Assembly (NCBI GenBank): GCA_964494345.1
Contig: CAZBSI010000005.1
Span: 139,408-203,407, forward strand
Length of the DNA stretch: 64,000 nt
From: DTKD01 sp964494345
Lineage (GTDB): Bacteria > Armatimonadota > UBA5829
Direction: 5' to 3'
In this document: positions 52,051 through 60,557 of the stretch, piece after piece
How the letters are laid out: the number at the start of each line of letters is the position of its first letter
Numbering within the stretch: position 1 is the stretch's first letter
Notes under the pieces: model-generated
The model's database searches: none
What the model was told of the DNA's origin: nothing
What the model saw: the letters and a program-made list of their open reading frames with translations, nothing else
Program-made: the position numbers and the translations under genes

Positions 52051-52928
52051 GGTTTACGGTTGGTGTTTGATTTAAGAGATTTGATTACACGGCGTACGTT
52101 GTCCTGCGCGCACTCTTTCCACGTGTCAGTGTCTGCGAAGCCGCCAGGAAAATTGGAAAGAGTGACGTGCGTCGCACCGATGTCCTTTGCCAGCGGCAGC
52201 CCGGCGGTTGGGCCGCTTTGCAGATTATCCACACATATCTTAACCTTGTTCTTTCTGCCGATATCCGTCATATGGTGAAGAAGAACCGGCGTGAACTGCT
52301 CCGCTCTGGGATATATATCAACAACTTTCAGCCCCATCCACTTCGCGACATCCGCCTGCTGATCAGAACACAGCGCCGGCACCCCATCTGCTCCCGCTTC
52401 GTCAAGCTGACTCTTCAGTTCCTTTTCGAGCTTTTTATACTCAGCCTGAAGCCGAGCCAGGGCCTCTTTATATTCCTCAGAATGAGCAGAGTCCGACTCA
52501 CACAGCACATCCGCGACTTTCGTGAGCGCAGAGATATAGACGCCTGGAATCATCCAGTTGCCATCGACCGATATAGCAACCTCTTTCGGCCTTTGCCTGC
52601 CCACAGACTCCATCATCCTCGGCACAAAGCCCTCATATCCGTGAGTGAATAAAATCTTGCTTGCGCACAGGGTCCTCATATCCTCCGGTCGAATGTCGTA
52701 ATGACCGGGGCAGCTTCCGGGTGCGATCAGAACCCCTACCCTGAGGTGCTTTCCGCCGATCTCCTTTACAGCGCACTCCAAAAGCGAGGTCGTTGCCATA
52801 ATCTGCATCGGCCCACTGGCTTGTGCATCCACAGTAGCGGTAGGTTTGGTCGATACGAATATCCCGGCGGCAACCAGGGCCATCAGCAGAAGAGCAAACA
52901 TAGAAATCAGATACTTGCGTGAACGCAT
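52047..52928 (-). CDS. Metal ABC transporter substrate-binding protein (ZnuA/TroA-like)
   Basis: 293 aa with an N-terminal hydrophobic anchor or signal (residues 9-28). The fold is cluster A-I (TroA-like): MATTSLLECAVKEIGG at the start, GHYDIRPEDM with the conserved metal His, FTHGYEGFVPRM, and a long helical hairpin (YKEALARLQAEYKKLEKELKSQL) linking the lobes. There is no His-rich loop of the kind found in ZnuA, and a Cys (PGSCPGH) sits beside the first metal His, so the metal is uncertain. It follows the pseudopilin gene without a gap. Confidence 0.85.
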   Translation of the reverse strand: MRSRKYLISMFALLLMALVAAGIFVSTKPTATVDAQASGPMQIMATTSLLECAVKEIGGKHLRVGVLIAPGSCPGHYDIRPEDMRTLCASKILFTHGYEGFVPRMMESVGRQRPKEVAISVDGNWMIPGVYISALTKVADVLCESDSAHSEEYKEALARLQAEYKKLEKELKSQLDEAGADGVPALCSDQQADVAKWMGLKVVDIYPRAEQFTPVLLHHMTDIGRKNKVKICVDNLQSGPTAGLPLAKDIGATHVTLSNFPGGFADTDTWKECAQDNVRRVIKSLKSNTNRKP

Positions 52929-53525
52929 CTACGGAGACTTCCTCCCGTCACTGAGCCTTACTATTATCCCCTTTTCATTATAAGGATACCAGTGCTGTTT
53001 TGGTACCGGCATCATGTTCTGGGCAAATTCAAGCAACCCGACACCCCTGCCCGGCCCCACGCTCCACACGACCCACTTGATAGGGGAATCTTTCTGGCTG
53101 CGATAAGCCACGCACTGCTGCTCGCTGGCTGGATAATCCGCCGGCACATAGAGGGTGATTTTTGAGATACCATTATTCACATAACCCAACCCCGGCGCGA
53201 TATATTTATATGTCCTGCCGGGGTTAAACGGGTCGTAGAATTTCTTCGAAGAGATATATTTATAAAGGGGTTCCGGCAGTTCGTAGTAGTCGTCTATTTT
53301 AACCTGCTGACACGACTCACTTGCCAGTGGGGGTTTGCCGTTCCAATCGTCGCAATACATCTGCACCGCATCCGCCACCTGCCTCAGTTCGACGTGTACC
53401 CTCGACACCTGCGCCTTCAGCTTAACACCGACAAACACAGGGAATAAAATAGCCGTGATGATCGCGATTACCGCGATCACCACGAGCAGTTCTATTAGAG
53501 TGAAGCCAGATCTTTTGGCAATCAT
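52929..53525 (-). CDS. Type IV pilin-like (pseudopilin) protein
   Basis: 198 aa. Classic prepilin N-terminus: short basic leader KRSG, cleavage before FTLIE with the conserved Glu+5, then a ~20-residue hydrophobic helix (LLVVIAVIAIITAILFPVF). The C-terminal domain resembles the DUF1559/GspG-like pseudopilins common in Planctomycetes and Armatimonadota, with YKYIAPGLGYVNNG near the middle. Its ATG overlaps the OB-fold protein's stop by 4 bp. It would need a prepilin peptidase and secretion ATPase, neither of which is in the window. Confidence 0.9.
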   Translation of the reverse strand: MIAKRSGFTLIELLVVIAVIAIITAILFPVFVGVKLKAQVSRVHVELRQVADAVQMYCDDWNGKPPLASESCQQVKIDDYYELPEPLYKYISSKKFYDPFNPGRTYKYIAPGLGYVNNGISKITLYVPADYPASEQQCVAYRSQKDSPIKWVVWSVGPGRGVGLLEFAQNMMPVPKQHWYPYNEKGIIVRLSDGRKSP

Positions 53526-54868
53526 TGAGCTACGGCTGCTATATCCTTTGCGCTACCCAACAGAAGCACCGGAGCAGACGCGTTCCCCGAAGCCACTGCG
53601 GTAACGGTGACCATAGTGCCAGTTGCAGGAACCGCGTAACCATTGGAGTTCAGCGTGATAATGCTGTTGTCATCGGTCTTGAAGTTATAAAGCCCGCCGC
53701 CCTGGCTGGTTCCGATCGTGCCGACGCACCTTACAAGCAGCCCAAAGACGTCAAGCCCGGTCTGTCCGGCGAGAGTTTTGCCATTTACCAGCAGCGGAGC
53801 CGCACCGATGCGGCTCTTTGCCACGTATTTCGCGTTCAAAGCCTTCTGGCCGTTGGACTGGGTTACTGTGCCCATTATACTGACAACATCGCCGACCGTC
53901 ACAGGTCGATCGCTGATAACCTCTACTCCACCTGTTCGGTTGGGGTCCTGAATAAAGAATCGACCCTCATATACTCGCGAAACCACCTTTCGGGCGACAG
54001 CTACCTGGTCGCCAACCGCGCAATCCCGCACTTCTCTGCACACATCCAGAGCTGTCGCTATGTCCCCGGCGTTTCGCAGAAGCATCCTATATACGCTGTG
54101 ATACACCACGGGACTGCCTGATCCGCCGTCCTCCTGATCATATATTCCGACTACGCTGAACTTGCCCGCGGGTTGCGATACTCCGGAAAGGTTGACCATA
54201 GGTGGAATATACAGGCTGCCAACTCCGCTTTCGTCGGCTATTGTCAGAGTCTGATTGCTGGCCCAGGTTCCAGCCGTTATCTGAAGCCCGTGCAACATAG
54301 TGAACCGGGTCTGATATCTCTCACCACCGTCGTTGCGGGTTTTGTCAAAATAATTGCAGTTGCTCAGAGAAGGGATCAGTTCGGGATCCGGCAGACCGGG
54401 GTGTCCTATCACCTCGACGACTGGGCAAATGTCGAGATCGTTGGTGTGGCGGTCGTTTATGAACACTTTAGCATTGTGATCTGCGAGAAAGCCGGTCACC
54501 CGCACCCTGTCTCCAGCGTTGAACGACGCATACTGTGCAGGCATCCAGCCACCCAGCGGCCACCAGAAACTTCCGGCCCATACCTCCATTCCTCCGCGCT
54601 CACACGTCTCATCCTGGATAAACAGCGCATACATAGCCGAGCCGCTCCACAGGTCGTTCAGCCCGGCAAGCGCGACTCCCTCGACAGTAACCTTATTGGC
54701 CTCAATAACATTCTCGTTATTATCATAAGCCGGCGCATTCACCATCGGGTGCGTGCCCAGCCCATAAGCATTCACCGCCTGATAATCCCAAAGGGTTGTG
54801 GCGGTCGCAGGTATTGCAACAGCGCAGCACAGCGCAAGCAGCGCAAAAATCGATGTTATCCTCTTCAT
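53522..54868 (-). CDS. Secreted protein with about four OB-fold-like domains
   Basis: About 448 aa. Signal peptide (ITSIFALLALCCAVAIPATA). Then four OB-like units, at roughly 45-130, 170-265, 285-360 and 370-445. Each shows V...G.V.......F.I.D....GV.V........GD.V.V.G; the third is GDQVAVARKVVSRVYEGRFFIQD followed by VGDVVSIMGTV. A similar unit closes both large paralogs at 39552 and 43522. Bacterial OB domains of this sort occur in exported nucleases and cell-surface proteins; no nuclease motif is present here. The ATG at 54868 is 6 nt after AAGGA. First gene of the overlapping six-gene operon that continues with pseudopilin and metal importer. Confidence 0.82.
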   Translation of the reverse strand: MKRITSIFALLALCCAVAIPATATTLWDYQAVNAYGLGTHPMVNAPAYDNNENVIEANKVTVEGVALAGLNDLWSGSAMYALFIQDETCERGGMEVWAGSFWWPLGGWMPAQYASFNAGDRVRVTGFLADHNAKVFINDRHTNDLDICPVVEVIGHPGLPDPELIPSLSNCNYFDKTRNDGGERYQTRFTMLHGLQITAGTWASNQTLTIADESGVGSLYIPPMVNLSGVSQPAGKFSVVGIYDQEDGGSGSPVVYHSVYRMLLRNAGDIATALDVCREVRDCAVGDQVAVARKVVSRVYEGRFFIQDPNRTGGVEVISDRPVTVGDVVSIMGTVTQSNGQKALNAKYVAKSRIGAAPLLVNGKTLAGQTGLDVFGLLVRCVGTIGTSQGGGLYNFKTDDNSIITLNSNGYAVPATGTMVTVTAVASGNASAPVLLLGSAKDIAAVAQ

Positions 54869-54960
54869 CACGTATCCTTCCCACTGCCCGGCAGTGTTAC
54901 GATTTATGGCATAGTAACACGAAGAATGCCCGCTGTCCAGCCCAAATCACGTAAAAAGCG

Positions 54961-54990
54961 CAAAAGGGCCGGAGCGTCTGCCCCGGCCCG
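54961..54990 (-). terminator. Terminator of eno
   Basis: GGGCCGG pairs with CCGGCCC on the minus strand around a 10-nt loop, followed by CTTTTGCG. It starts 27 bp past the eno stop. Confidence 0.75.
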
Positions 54991-55016
54991 TTCATTTTGC
55001 GTTGTTTGCAGCAGAT

Positions 55017-56300
55017 TTACTTCTTCAGATTGTAGAACGCCGCCAGACCCGGATATCGGGCGGTCTGGTCGAGGTCTTCTTCGATTCTAAGAAGCTGGTT
55101 ATACTTCGCCACGCGCTCGCTGCGAGCAGGGGCGCCGGTCTTGATCTGCCCGGCGTTGGTGGCCACCACCAGATCGGCGATGAAGCTATCCTCGGTCTCA
55201 CCTGATCGATGGCTGACCACAGCGGTCATCCCCGCGCGCTTGGCCATCTCGATAGCCTCCATAGTCTCCGTCAAAGAACCAATCTGGTTGACCTTGATAA
55301 GAATGGAGTTGGAAGCCTTCAGCTCGATGCCCTTCTTGAGGCGCTCGGTGTTGGTGACGTAGAGGTCGTCGCCGACGATCTGGCACCTGTCGCCGATGCG
55401 CGCAGTCAGCTTCACCCAACCGTCCCAATCGTCCTCGGCCATGCCGTCTTCGATGGAGATAATTGGATACTTCTCGACCAGGCTGGCGAGATAGTCGATC
55501 ATCTCGTCGCTGGTGCGCGTCACGCCCTCTCCCTCGAAGTGATAGACGCCGTCTTTATACATCTCTGTCGCAGCGCAGTCGAGTGCGATGTGGAACTGCT
55601 CGCCCGGCCTGTATCCGGCGTTGGTGATCGCCTCGAGAATAACCTCAACGGTCTCCTCGGACGTCTTCAGGTTCGGCGCAAAGCCGCCTTCGTCGCCGAT
55701 TGCAGTCGACAGGCCCTTGCTCTTGAGAACCTTGGCGAGGTTATGATAAACCTCCGCGCACATTCGCAGAGCCTCCGCCCAGCAGCTTGCGCCGGTCGGC
55801 ATAACCATAAACTCTTGGATATCGACTGTGTTGTCGGCGTGCGCGCCGCCGTTGAGGATGTTCATCATCGGCACAGGCAGGTCCTTGGCGTTTACGCCGC
55901 CGAGATAGCGATAAAGAGGAGTGCATATACCTTCGGAGGCCGCCTTAGCACAGGCCAGGCTGACGCCGAGAATCGCGTTGGCTCCCAGTTTGCCTTTGTT
56001 GGCGGTGCCGTCGAGGTCGATCATCGTCTGGTCGATGAATGCCTGTGCGGTCACCGGTCTGTTGATAAGCTCCGGCGCGATTAGTTCGTTGACGTTGCGC
56101 ACTGCCTGCATCGTGCCCTTGCCGAGATAGCGGCTCTTGTCGCCGTCTCGAAGTTCAACAGCCTCATGCGCGCCAGTCGATGCGCCCGACGGAACGGCAG
56201 CCCGTCCGACTGTACCGTCTTCGAGGTATACTTCCACCTCTACCGTCGGATTGCCGCGCGAATCCAAAATTTCTCTTGCTCTGATTTCATCAATATACAT
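55017..56300 (-). CDS. eno: Enolase
   Basis: 427 aa, normal length. 2-phosphoglycerate to phosphoenolpyruvate in glycolysis. Signatures: SGASTGAHEAVELRD near the N-terminus, GDEGGFAPN (~205), SIEDGMAEDDWDGW and VGDDLYVTN for the metal ligands, ILIKVNQIGSLTET (the PROSITE pattern, with the catalytic Lys) and VSHRSGETED. AGGTGAG lies just before the ATG. Single-gene unit with its own terminator. Confidence 0.98.
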   Translation of the reverse strand: MYIDEIRAREILDSRGNPTVEVEVYLEDGTVGRAAVPSGASTGAHEAVELRDGDKSRYLGKGTMQAVRNVNELIAPELINRPVTAQAFIDQTMIDLDGTANKGKLGANAILGVSLACAKAASEGICTPLYRYLGGVNAKDLPVPMMNILNGGAHADNTVDIQEFMVMPTGASCWAEALRMCAEVYHNLAKVLKSKGLSTAIGDEGGFAPNLKTSEETVEVILEAITNAGYRPGEQFHIALDCAATEMYKDGVYHFEGEGVTRTSDEMIDYLASLVEKYPIISIEDGMAEDDWDGWVKLTARIGDRCQIVGDDLYVTNTERLKKGIELKASNSILIKVNQIGSLTETMEAIEMAKRAGMTAVVSHRSGETEDSFIADLVVATNAGQIKTGAPARSERVAKYNQLLRIEEDLDQTARYPGLAAFYNLKK

Positions 56301-56482
56301 TATCTCACCTCACATCAGGGATGTTTATGCCCAAAACCCACACATTATAGCACGATTTAAAGGTTGTTTGTTAGGGGGCAAAAACGCGAAGGCACGAAAG
56401 AAGCGAAAACCAGAAATGACGATATGGGGAGTCTGAGAAAACTTGAACGGACTTCGAGTGTCGGATGTCGGTGCATAGAAAA
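56301..56482. other. Gap upstream of eno, with a purine-rich degenerate repeat
   Basis: This holds the eno upstream region, then an A/G-rich stretch at about 56380-56420 (CGAAAGAAGCGAAAACCAGA) that matches the sequence at the right edge of the window near 63935-63972. No gene seen. Confidence 0.4.
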
Positions 56483-56636
56483 AGCAGATTTCTCGCTGCG
56501 CTCGAAATGACGGGGGGGGGGGTGGTCGAATGGAGGGAGAGTGGTCGAATGGAGGGAGAGTGCTCGAATAGCGGAGAGGGTGCTCGAAATGACGGGGAAG
56601 GGTGCTTGAATGTCGGAGAGGGGTGGGCCGGGTTTC
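56483..56636. repeat. Family A repeat, 11-G tract and tandem ~20-bp repeats
   Basis: A family A half (AAGCAGATTTCTCG...CTCGAAATGAC) runs into a homopolymer of 11 G (56512-56522). About five imperfect units of the form GTG(G/C)TCGAATGgagGGAGA follow. The last lies just before the cdsA stop. Such a tract is prone to slippage. Confidence 0.75.
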
Positions 56637-57512
56637 TTACTTGGGCCAGTTCTGGAGGAACAAAACAGCGTAGTAATAGGCCGCAGGACCGCTGAAAAGC
56701 AGGCTATCGAACCTGTCCAAAACTCCGCCATGACCCGGAACCAGCGTCCCAAAGTCCTTGATCCACAATTCGCGCTTAATCGCGGATTCGGAGAGGTCAC
56801 CGAGCTGGCTGAGCACACCGAAAATAACCCCCATCGCCAGGGAATGATACCACGGAAGATGTATCACCCAACCCGATATCATCGCCACAACCAGCGTCCC
56901 TATAAGCCCCGCGATTGAGCCTTCGATAGTCTTATTCGGACTGAGGTTAGGGGCGATTTTGGTCTTGCCGAATGCCCTCCCCAGAAAATACGCGCTGGTG
57001 TCGCAGGCCCACGTGCATAAAAATACCATCATCACCAGACACGCGCCGATCTCCGGCGTAAACGGCCCAACCTGCACAACTTTTGGAGCAGCGGTCAACC
57101 CCTGCAGCCATACCCCTCGCAACACCACCAGATGCGATATAAGCCAACCGACATAAATAGCGCCGAAAACCGTGCTTCCGACGTTTATGATAGGAGCGCG
57201 CTCGCGTCGGGTCATTTCGACACAAAACGACAGTATGAGCAGCAGAGTCAGCGCAGTGGGGAAAATAGCCCCGATAGTGGTTAGATCGTCATATCTGAAT
57301 GTTCGGGCGGAGAAAACAAAAAAGAGCACTGCAAGCACGCCCGTCCACTCCACCGGACGAGCGCCGATCTTGCGCACTCCCCTGTAGAACTCCATCACCC
57401 CCAGCACGGAGATGACTCCCATTGCTATCGCGAATGGCAGGCCATGCGGCACGAATATGAGGAGCACAGCAAGAGGAATGCCCACCACCCCGGTCAGAAT
57501 CCGCACTAGCAT
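56637..57512 (-). CDS. cdsA: Phosphatidate cytidylyltransferase
   Basis: 291 aa with about eight hydrophobic helices. It makes CDP-diacylglycerol from phosphatidate and CTP for phospholipid synthesis at the inner membrane. The whole family signature is present at the C-terminus: SAIKRELWIKDFG followed by LVPGHGGVLDRFDSL (metal-binding Asp residues included). Normal length. Upstream genes of the usual frr-uppS-cdsA cluster are not here, so it stands alone. Nothing odd in the sequence. Confidence 0.96.
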   Translation of the reverse strand: MLVRILTGVVGIPLAVLLIFVPHGLPFAIAMGVISVLGVMEFYRGVRKIGARPVEWTGVLAVLFFVFSARTFRYDDLTTIGAIFPTALTLLLILSFCVEMTRRERAPIINVGSTVFGAIYVGWLISHLVVLRGVWLQGLTAAPKVVQVGPFTPEIGACLVMMVFLCTWACDTSAYFLGRAFGKTKIAPNLSPNKTIEGSIAGLIGTLVVAMISGWVIHLPWYHSLAMGVIFGVLSQLGDLSESAIKRELWIKDFGTLVPGHGGVLDRFDSLLFSGPAAYYYAVLFLQNWPK

Positions 57513-57605
57513 TTGTTCACGCTACTCCCTGGCAAACCTCGGCCAATTCTCTCTTAGCAAAGGCATTATAACATTAGCTTTTGCTTGCGGCAAATATGAT
57601 TGTGA

Positions 57606-57694
57606 GGATCGGCGCTTCACGCAGGATGACTATGTTTGGGAGCGCAGAATGGCCGGAATTGGTTTTGAGGTGGCAATGTCATAGATTGCCACCT
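57606..57694. repeat. Degenerate family A copy and a family B copy
   Basis: GAGGATCGGCGCTTCACG followed by CAGGATGAC (57606-57630) is a decayed family A hairpin. GAGGTGGCAAT-gtcatag-ATTGCCACCT (57668-57692) is a good family B hairpin. Confidence 0.6.
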
Positions 57695-57734
57695 GCATCA
57701 TCCTATCAACCAGCAACCGCAAACCGACAACCCC

Positions 57735-58964
57735 TTATTTTTCCTCGACAACATACGCCGCGGAAGGCATCGCTTTGGCTGCGGATTTGCCGAGGAGGGT
57801 GACTCCGTCCTCAGCGTAGATTTCGAATGTGCCGTCCATAGCGCTCCCCTGAGGTACTTTAATGATCTGTCGATCCGGCCCGATTGCCACGGATGGCTCA
57901 TAACGCGTGCCGTCGGATGCGACAAAGACTACCTTCTTTTGCAGCCATCTGCCGAATATGCGGTTGCGGTCCAGGCTGCCCGTCGCGCCGGCGCCGTATA
58001 GAAATCCCAGCAGTCTGTTTGCCCTGGTCACCCAACCGATAGCGACCATATATCGATCTGCATCACCGAGGTTTTTGACCAACTCCTTAGGTGCCTCGAA
58101 CTTCATTCCATCTTTAGACAAGCTATACCACAACGTGTCGCCGTTCATATGCAGGCCCATAAGATAAGTTGGGTTCGCCTTTGTGCCGAACTTCTTTACA
58201 TCGTTGACACACGCAAAAAACTCGACCGCCGTGCCGTCGAAAGTGAACGATTTGCCGTCAGTAGAGGTGGCTCGATATACCTTGCGAAAGTCTTTGAAAT
58301 TGTTGAAATAGAGCCGGTAGACGCCATCCTCGAACAAGATGACGTTCATTCCATTGACATCGGCCTCTTTCGGGTATTTATCATAGCCGGTGATCGAGAT
58401 TATGTCGCTGAACTTAGCTTCATAAGGAGCACGCACACCGTTCCATACCACGCCATCAGGGCTGGTGAATGTGGCGGGCTTATTGAGGCCGTCGGCATCA
58501 GGATAGACCGTACACATCAGCCTGAACGATTTATCCGGCAACTGAAGCGCGTTTACGTTGCAGACGTGAGAATAAACCCCGTGCTCTATAACCGTCTGCC
58601 GTGCGCCGAAGTCGACGAAATCATCCGTAGTCAGAGAATAAATGCGATCGTTGCCCGTATCCACGCCGTCCCACGCGCCATAAAAAACACGCCAACTATC
58701 GCCGAGGTCAACAGCCGATGGCGCGTAGATGTTGCGCTGCAGACCCTTCTGCCGCGGCGCTATCAGGGGGCTGCGCATATCCGGGACTATATTCAATGTG
58801 CCGGCCTGCCATAATTTAGCATCAAAATCCCCAGCCCCTACGCCGTGGATCTCGAGAACGTCCAAATCAGCCTGCCCGCCAATCATCCGAACCGAAACAG
58901 CGCCGTTCACGCAACTAACCCCCAGACACAATAATAAAACGGCCAACGTAACGACCTTATACAT
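57735..58964 (-). CDS. Secreted five-bladed-propeller-like protein (glycosidase superfamily)
   Basis: About 409 aa. Signal peptide (VVTLAVLLLCLGVSCVNGA). The remainder has repeats of the GH43/GH32/GH62-like propeller kind: NIYAPSAVDLGDSWRVFYGAWD, RIYSLTTDDFVDFG, NALQLPDKSFRLMCT and KYPKEADVNGMNVILFEDGVYRLYF. Acidic residues sit at blade starts (APSAVD, KEAD), as catalytic or binding residues would, but I cannot name the triad. It may be a glycosidase or a non-catalytic sugar-binding relative. The ATG at 58964 is 8 nt after AAGGA; a TTG two codons upstream is also open. It lies next to two cytoplasmic glycosidase genes, which supports a carbohydrate role. Confidence 0.72.
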   Translation of the reverse strand: MYKVVTLAVLLLCLGVSCVNGAVSVRMIGGQADLDVLEIHGVGAGDFDAKLWQAGTLNIVPDMRSPLIAPRQKGLQRNIYAPSAVDLGDSWRVFYGAWDGVDTGNDRIYSLTTDDFVDFGARQTVIEHGVYSHVCNVNALQLPDKSFRLMCTVYPDADGLNKPATFTSPDGVVWNGVRAPYEAKFSDIISITGYDKYPKEADVNGMNVILFEDGVYRLYFNNFKDFRKVYRATSTDGKSFTFDGTAVEFFACVNDVKKFGTKANPTYLMGLHMNGDTLWYSLSKDGMKFEAPKELVKNLGDADRYMVAIGWVTRANRLLGFLYGAGATGSLDRNRIFGRWLQKKVVFVASDGTRYEPSVAIGPDRQIIKVPQGSAMDGTFEIYAEDGVTLLGKSAAKAMPSAAYVVEEK

Positions 58965-59007
58965 TCGCAATATCCTTTTCTCCTATCAAGCACGATGGAT
59001 GTATATA

Positions 59008-59034
59008 AGGGTGACAATTCAGAATCGTCACCCA
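59008..59034. repeat. Diverged family B palindrome
   Basis: AGGGTGACAATTC-ag-AATCGTCACCC. Same length and layout as family B, with GTGGC replaced by GTGAC on one arm and a matching change on the other, so the stem is kept. Confidence 0.55.
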
Positions 59035-59059
59035 TCATACAACATCCAGCTCTGAGGTT

Positions 59060-60382
59060 TTAGCCCAATCCGAACTGCGGCAGCCATCCGCGGTTGGCTT
59101 CAAACATCTCGTCAACCATAGTCTTAGTCTCATCGAGACTGAGAACCGCCGAAGTGAGCGGATCGAAGTAGCAAGCCTGATAAACCAGATCCCTGTTTCC
59201 GGTAACGTTGGCCTCCACGACCATTTCCTCGCAGCGAGCGCTGATATTGTTCAGCAAAGCCAACTGCGGAGGCAGCGGCCCGACATGCATCGGATTGAGA
59301 CCACGCTTTGATGCCAGAACGGGAACCTCAACACAACATCCCTCCGGCAGGTTGTCGATTAGCCCGAAGTTGCGGACGTTGCCGTTGAACTCATAAAGCG
59401 CACCGTCGCCGATGGTCGCATTGAATATACTAGCGGCATATTCGGCGCCACGATTCAGGTTAATCGGCTTCTCCAATTCGGACTTGATATTCTGTCGCCA
59501 GGTCGCAGCCACAGAGAGATATTCATTGAGAATATAGGCATAAGCGCCCGGGTTCCAGCCTGTGCCGTAGGTGCAGTATTTCTCTATGAGGTCCGGTCGC
59601 TTGCGGAACCAGGCCACATATTCGGAGTTGTGCCCGCTGGACTCGGTGACATAGTAGCCGAGGTGCAGATACATCTCATTGCGCACCTGTTCGTGATTAT
59701 AGATGTCCTCGCGAGTGGTGATGGCCTCTTTAATAAGCGGATAAGCGTCCTTGCCGTTCCATTTGAAGTCGAGATACCACGCCTGGTGATTGATCCCGGC
59801 GCACATATACGTCACTTCGCTCATCGGCGCACCGATCCAGTTGGCCAGCATATGGGCAGTGCCCTGCACGCTGTGGCAAAGGCCAGAGATTTGAATATTG
59901 GTCTCGCCTGCCATAGCCCTGCACAGCATAGCCATAGGGTTGGTATAGTTGAGAACAATGGCATCCGGGCAGAGTCGCTCGATATCCTTAGCAAACTCCA
60001 ACATCACCGGAAGTGTGCGACAGGCGCGGAAGAATCCCGACACGCTGCGGGTGTCTCCGATGTTGGTGTCTACTCCGTATTTCTTAGGAATCTCGATATC
60101 TGTGCGGAAAACCTCCGGCCCGCCCTGCAGAATCGTGATGACGACGCCATCTGCGCCCTCAAGCGCCTCTTCGCGATTCGTAGTCGCGGTAACCTTCGCA
60201 GGGTATTTGCCAGCGTCAATAATCCTGTCAACAGCGGTTTTGATAAAATTGAGCCGCTCTTCATCGATGTCCATCAACACCAGTTCAGAGTCGGCGAGTG
60301 CGGGAAAAGTGAGGATATCCCTTACCAGTCCTCTGGTGAAGCCGAAGCTGCCGGCTCCCAAAAAAGCGATTTTCCTGGGCAT
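59060..60382 (-). CDS. melA: GH4 family NAD+-dependent glycosidase, alpha-galactosidase type
   Basis: 440 aa, standard for GH4. Residues 7-16 FLGAGSFGFT form the NAD+ site, LMDID (~37-41) binds the ribose, and NYTNPM (~145-150) is the substrate and metal loop. Cys169-His170 in GLCHSV plus His199 in GINHQAW bind the Mn2+. In GH4 the residues after Cys-His tell the class: CHSV goes with alpha-galactosidase (MelA), CHG with alpha-glucosidase or glucuronidase. So melibiose or another alpha-galactoside is the likely substrate, hydrolysed by the redox mechanism in the cytoplasm. Start: ATG 60382, 7 nt after AAGGAG. Divergent from the barrel glycosidase, sharing 175 bp of control region. Confidence 0.9.
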   Translation of the reverse strand: MPRKIAFLGAGSFGFTRGLVRDILTFPALADSELVLMDIDEERLNFIKTAVDRIIDAGKYPAKVTATTNREEALEGADGVVITILQGGPEVFRTDIEIPKKYGVDTNIGDTRSVSGFFRACRTLPVMLEFAKDIERLCPDAIVLNYTNPMAMLCRAMAGETNIQISGLCHSVQGTAHMLANWIGAPMSEVTYMCAGINHQAWYLDFKWNGKDAYPLIKEAITTREDIYNHEQVRNEMYLHLGYYVTESSGHNSEYVAWFRKRPDLIEKYCTYGTGWNPGAYAYILNEYLSVAATWRQNIKSELEKPINLNRGAEYAASIFNATIGDGALYEFNGNVRNFGLIDNLPEGCCVEVPVLASKRGLNPMHVGPLPPQLALLNNISARCEEMVVEANVTGNRDLVYQACYFDPLTSAVLSLDETKTMVDEMFEANRGWLPQFGLG

Positions 60383-60414
60383 TGTGCCTCTCCTTATTTC
60401 AAGCATCTATTTTA

Positions 60415-60428
60415 TACTTGTGCAAGTA
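60415..60428. promoter_or_regulatory. Candidate operator between the divergent glycosidase genes
   Basis: A perfect inverted repeat, TACTTG-TG-CAAGTA, overlaps TATAAA-like sequence on the minus strand and TATACT on the plus strand. It could bind a sugar-responsive regulator. No such regulator gene is in the window. Confidence 0.45.
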
Positions 60429-60557
60429 AGCGCAAATACCTCCGAGTTATCCCCTATTGCGACAATTGTTGAGGCAATTATCCTGTTGGGTCCCACAAAC
60501 GTTATGATCCAACGACAACAGGGTAAGATTCGCTTGCATAACGGCAAGGAGGGGGAC

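Noticed and set aside
59949..60557. N-terminal extension of the barrel glycosidase to 1040 aa
   Set aside because: The extra ~200 codons lie antisense over the GH4 gene and the shared promoter region. A strong AAGGAGG marks the ATG at 60558.
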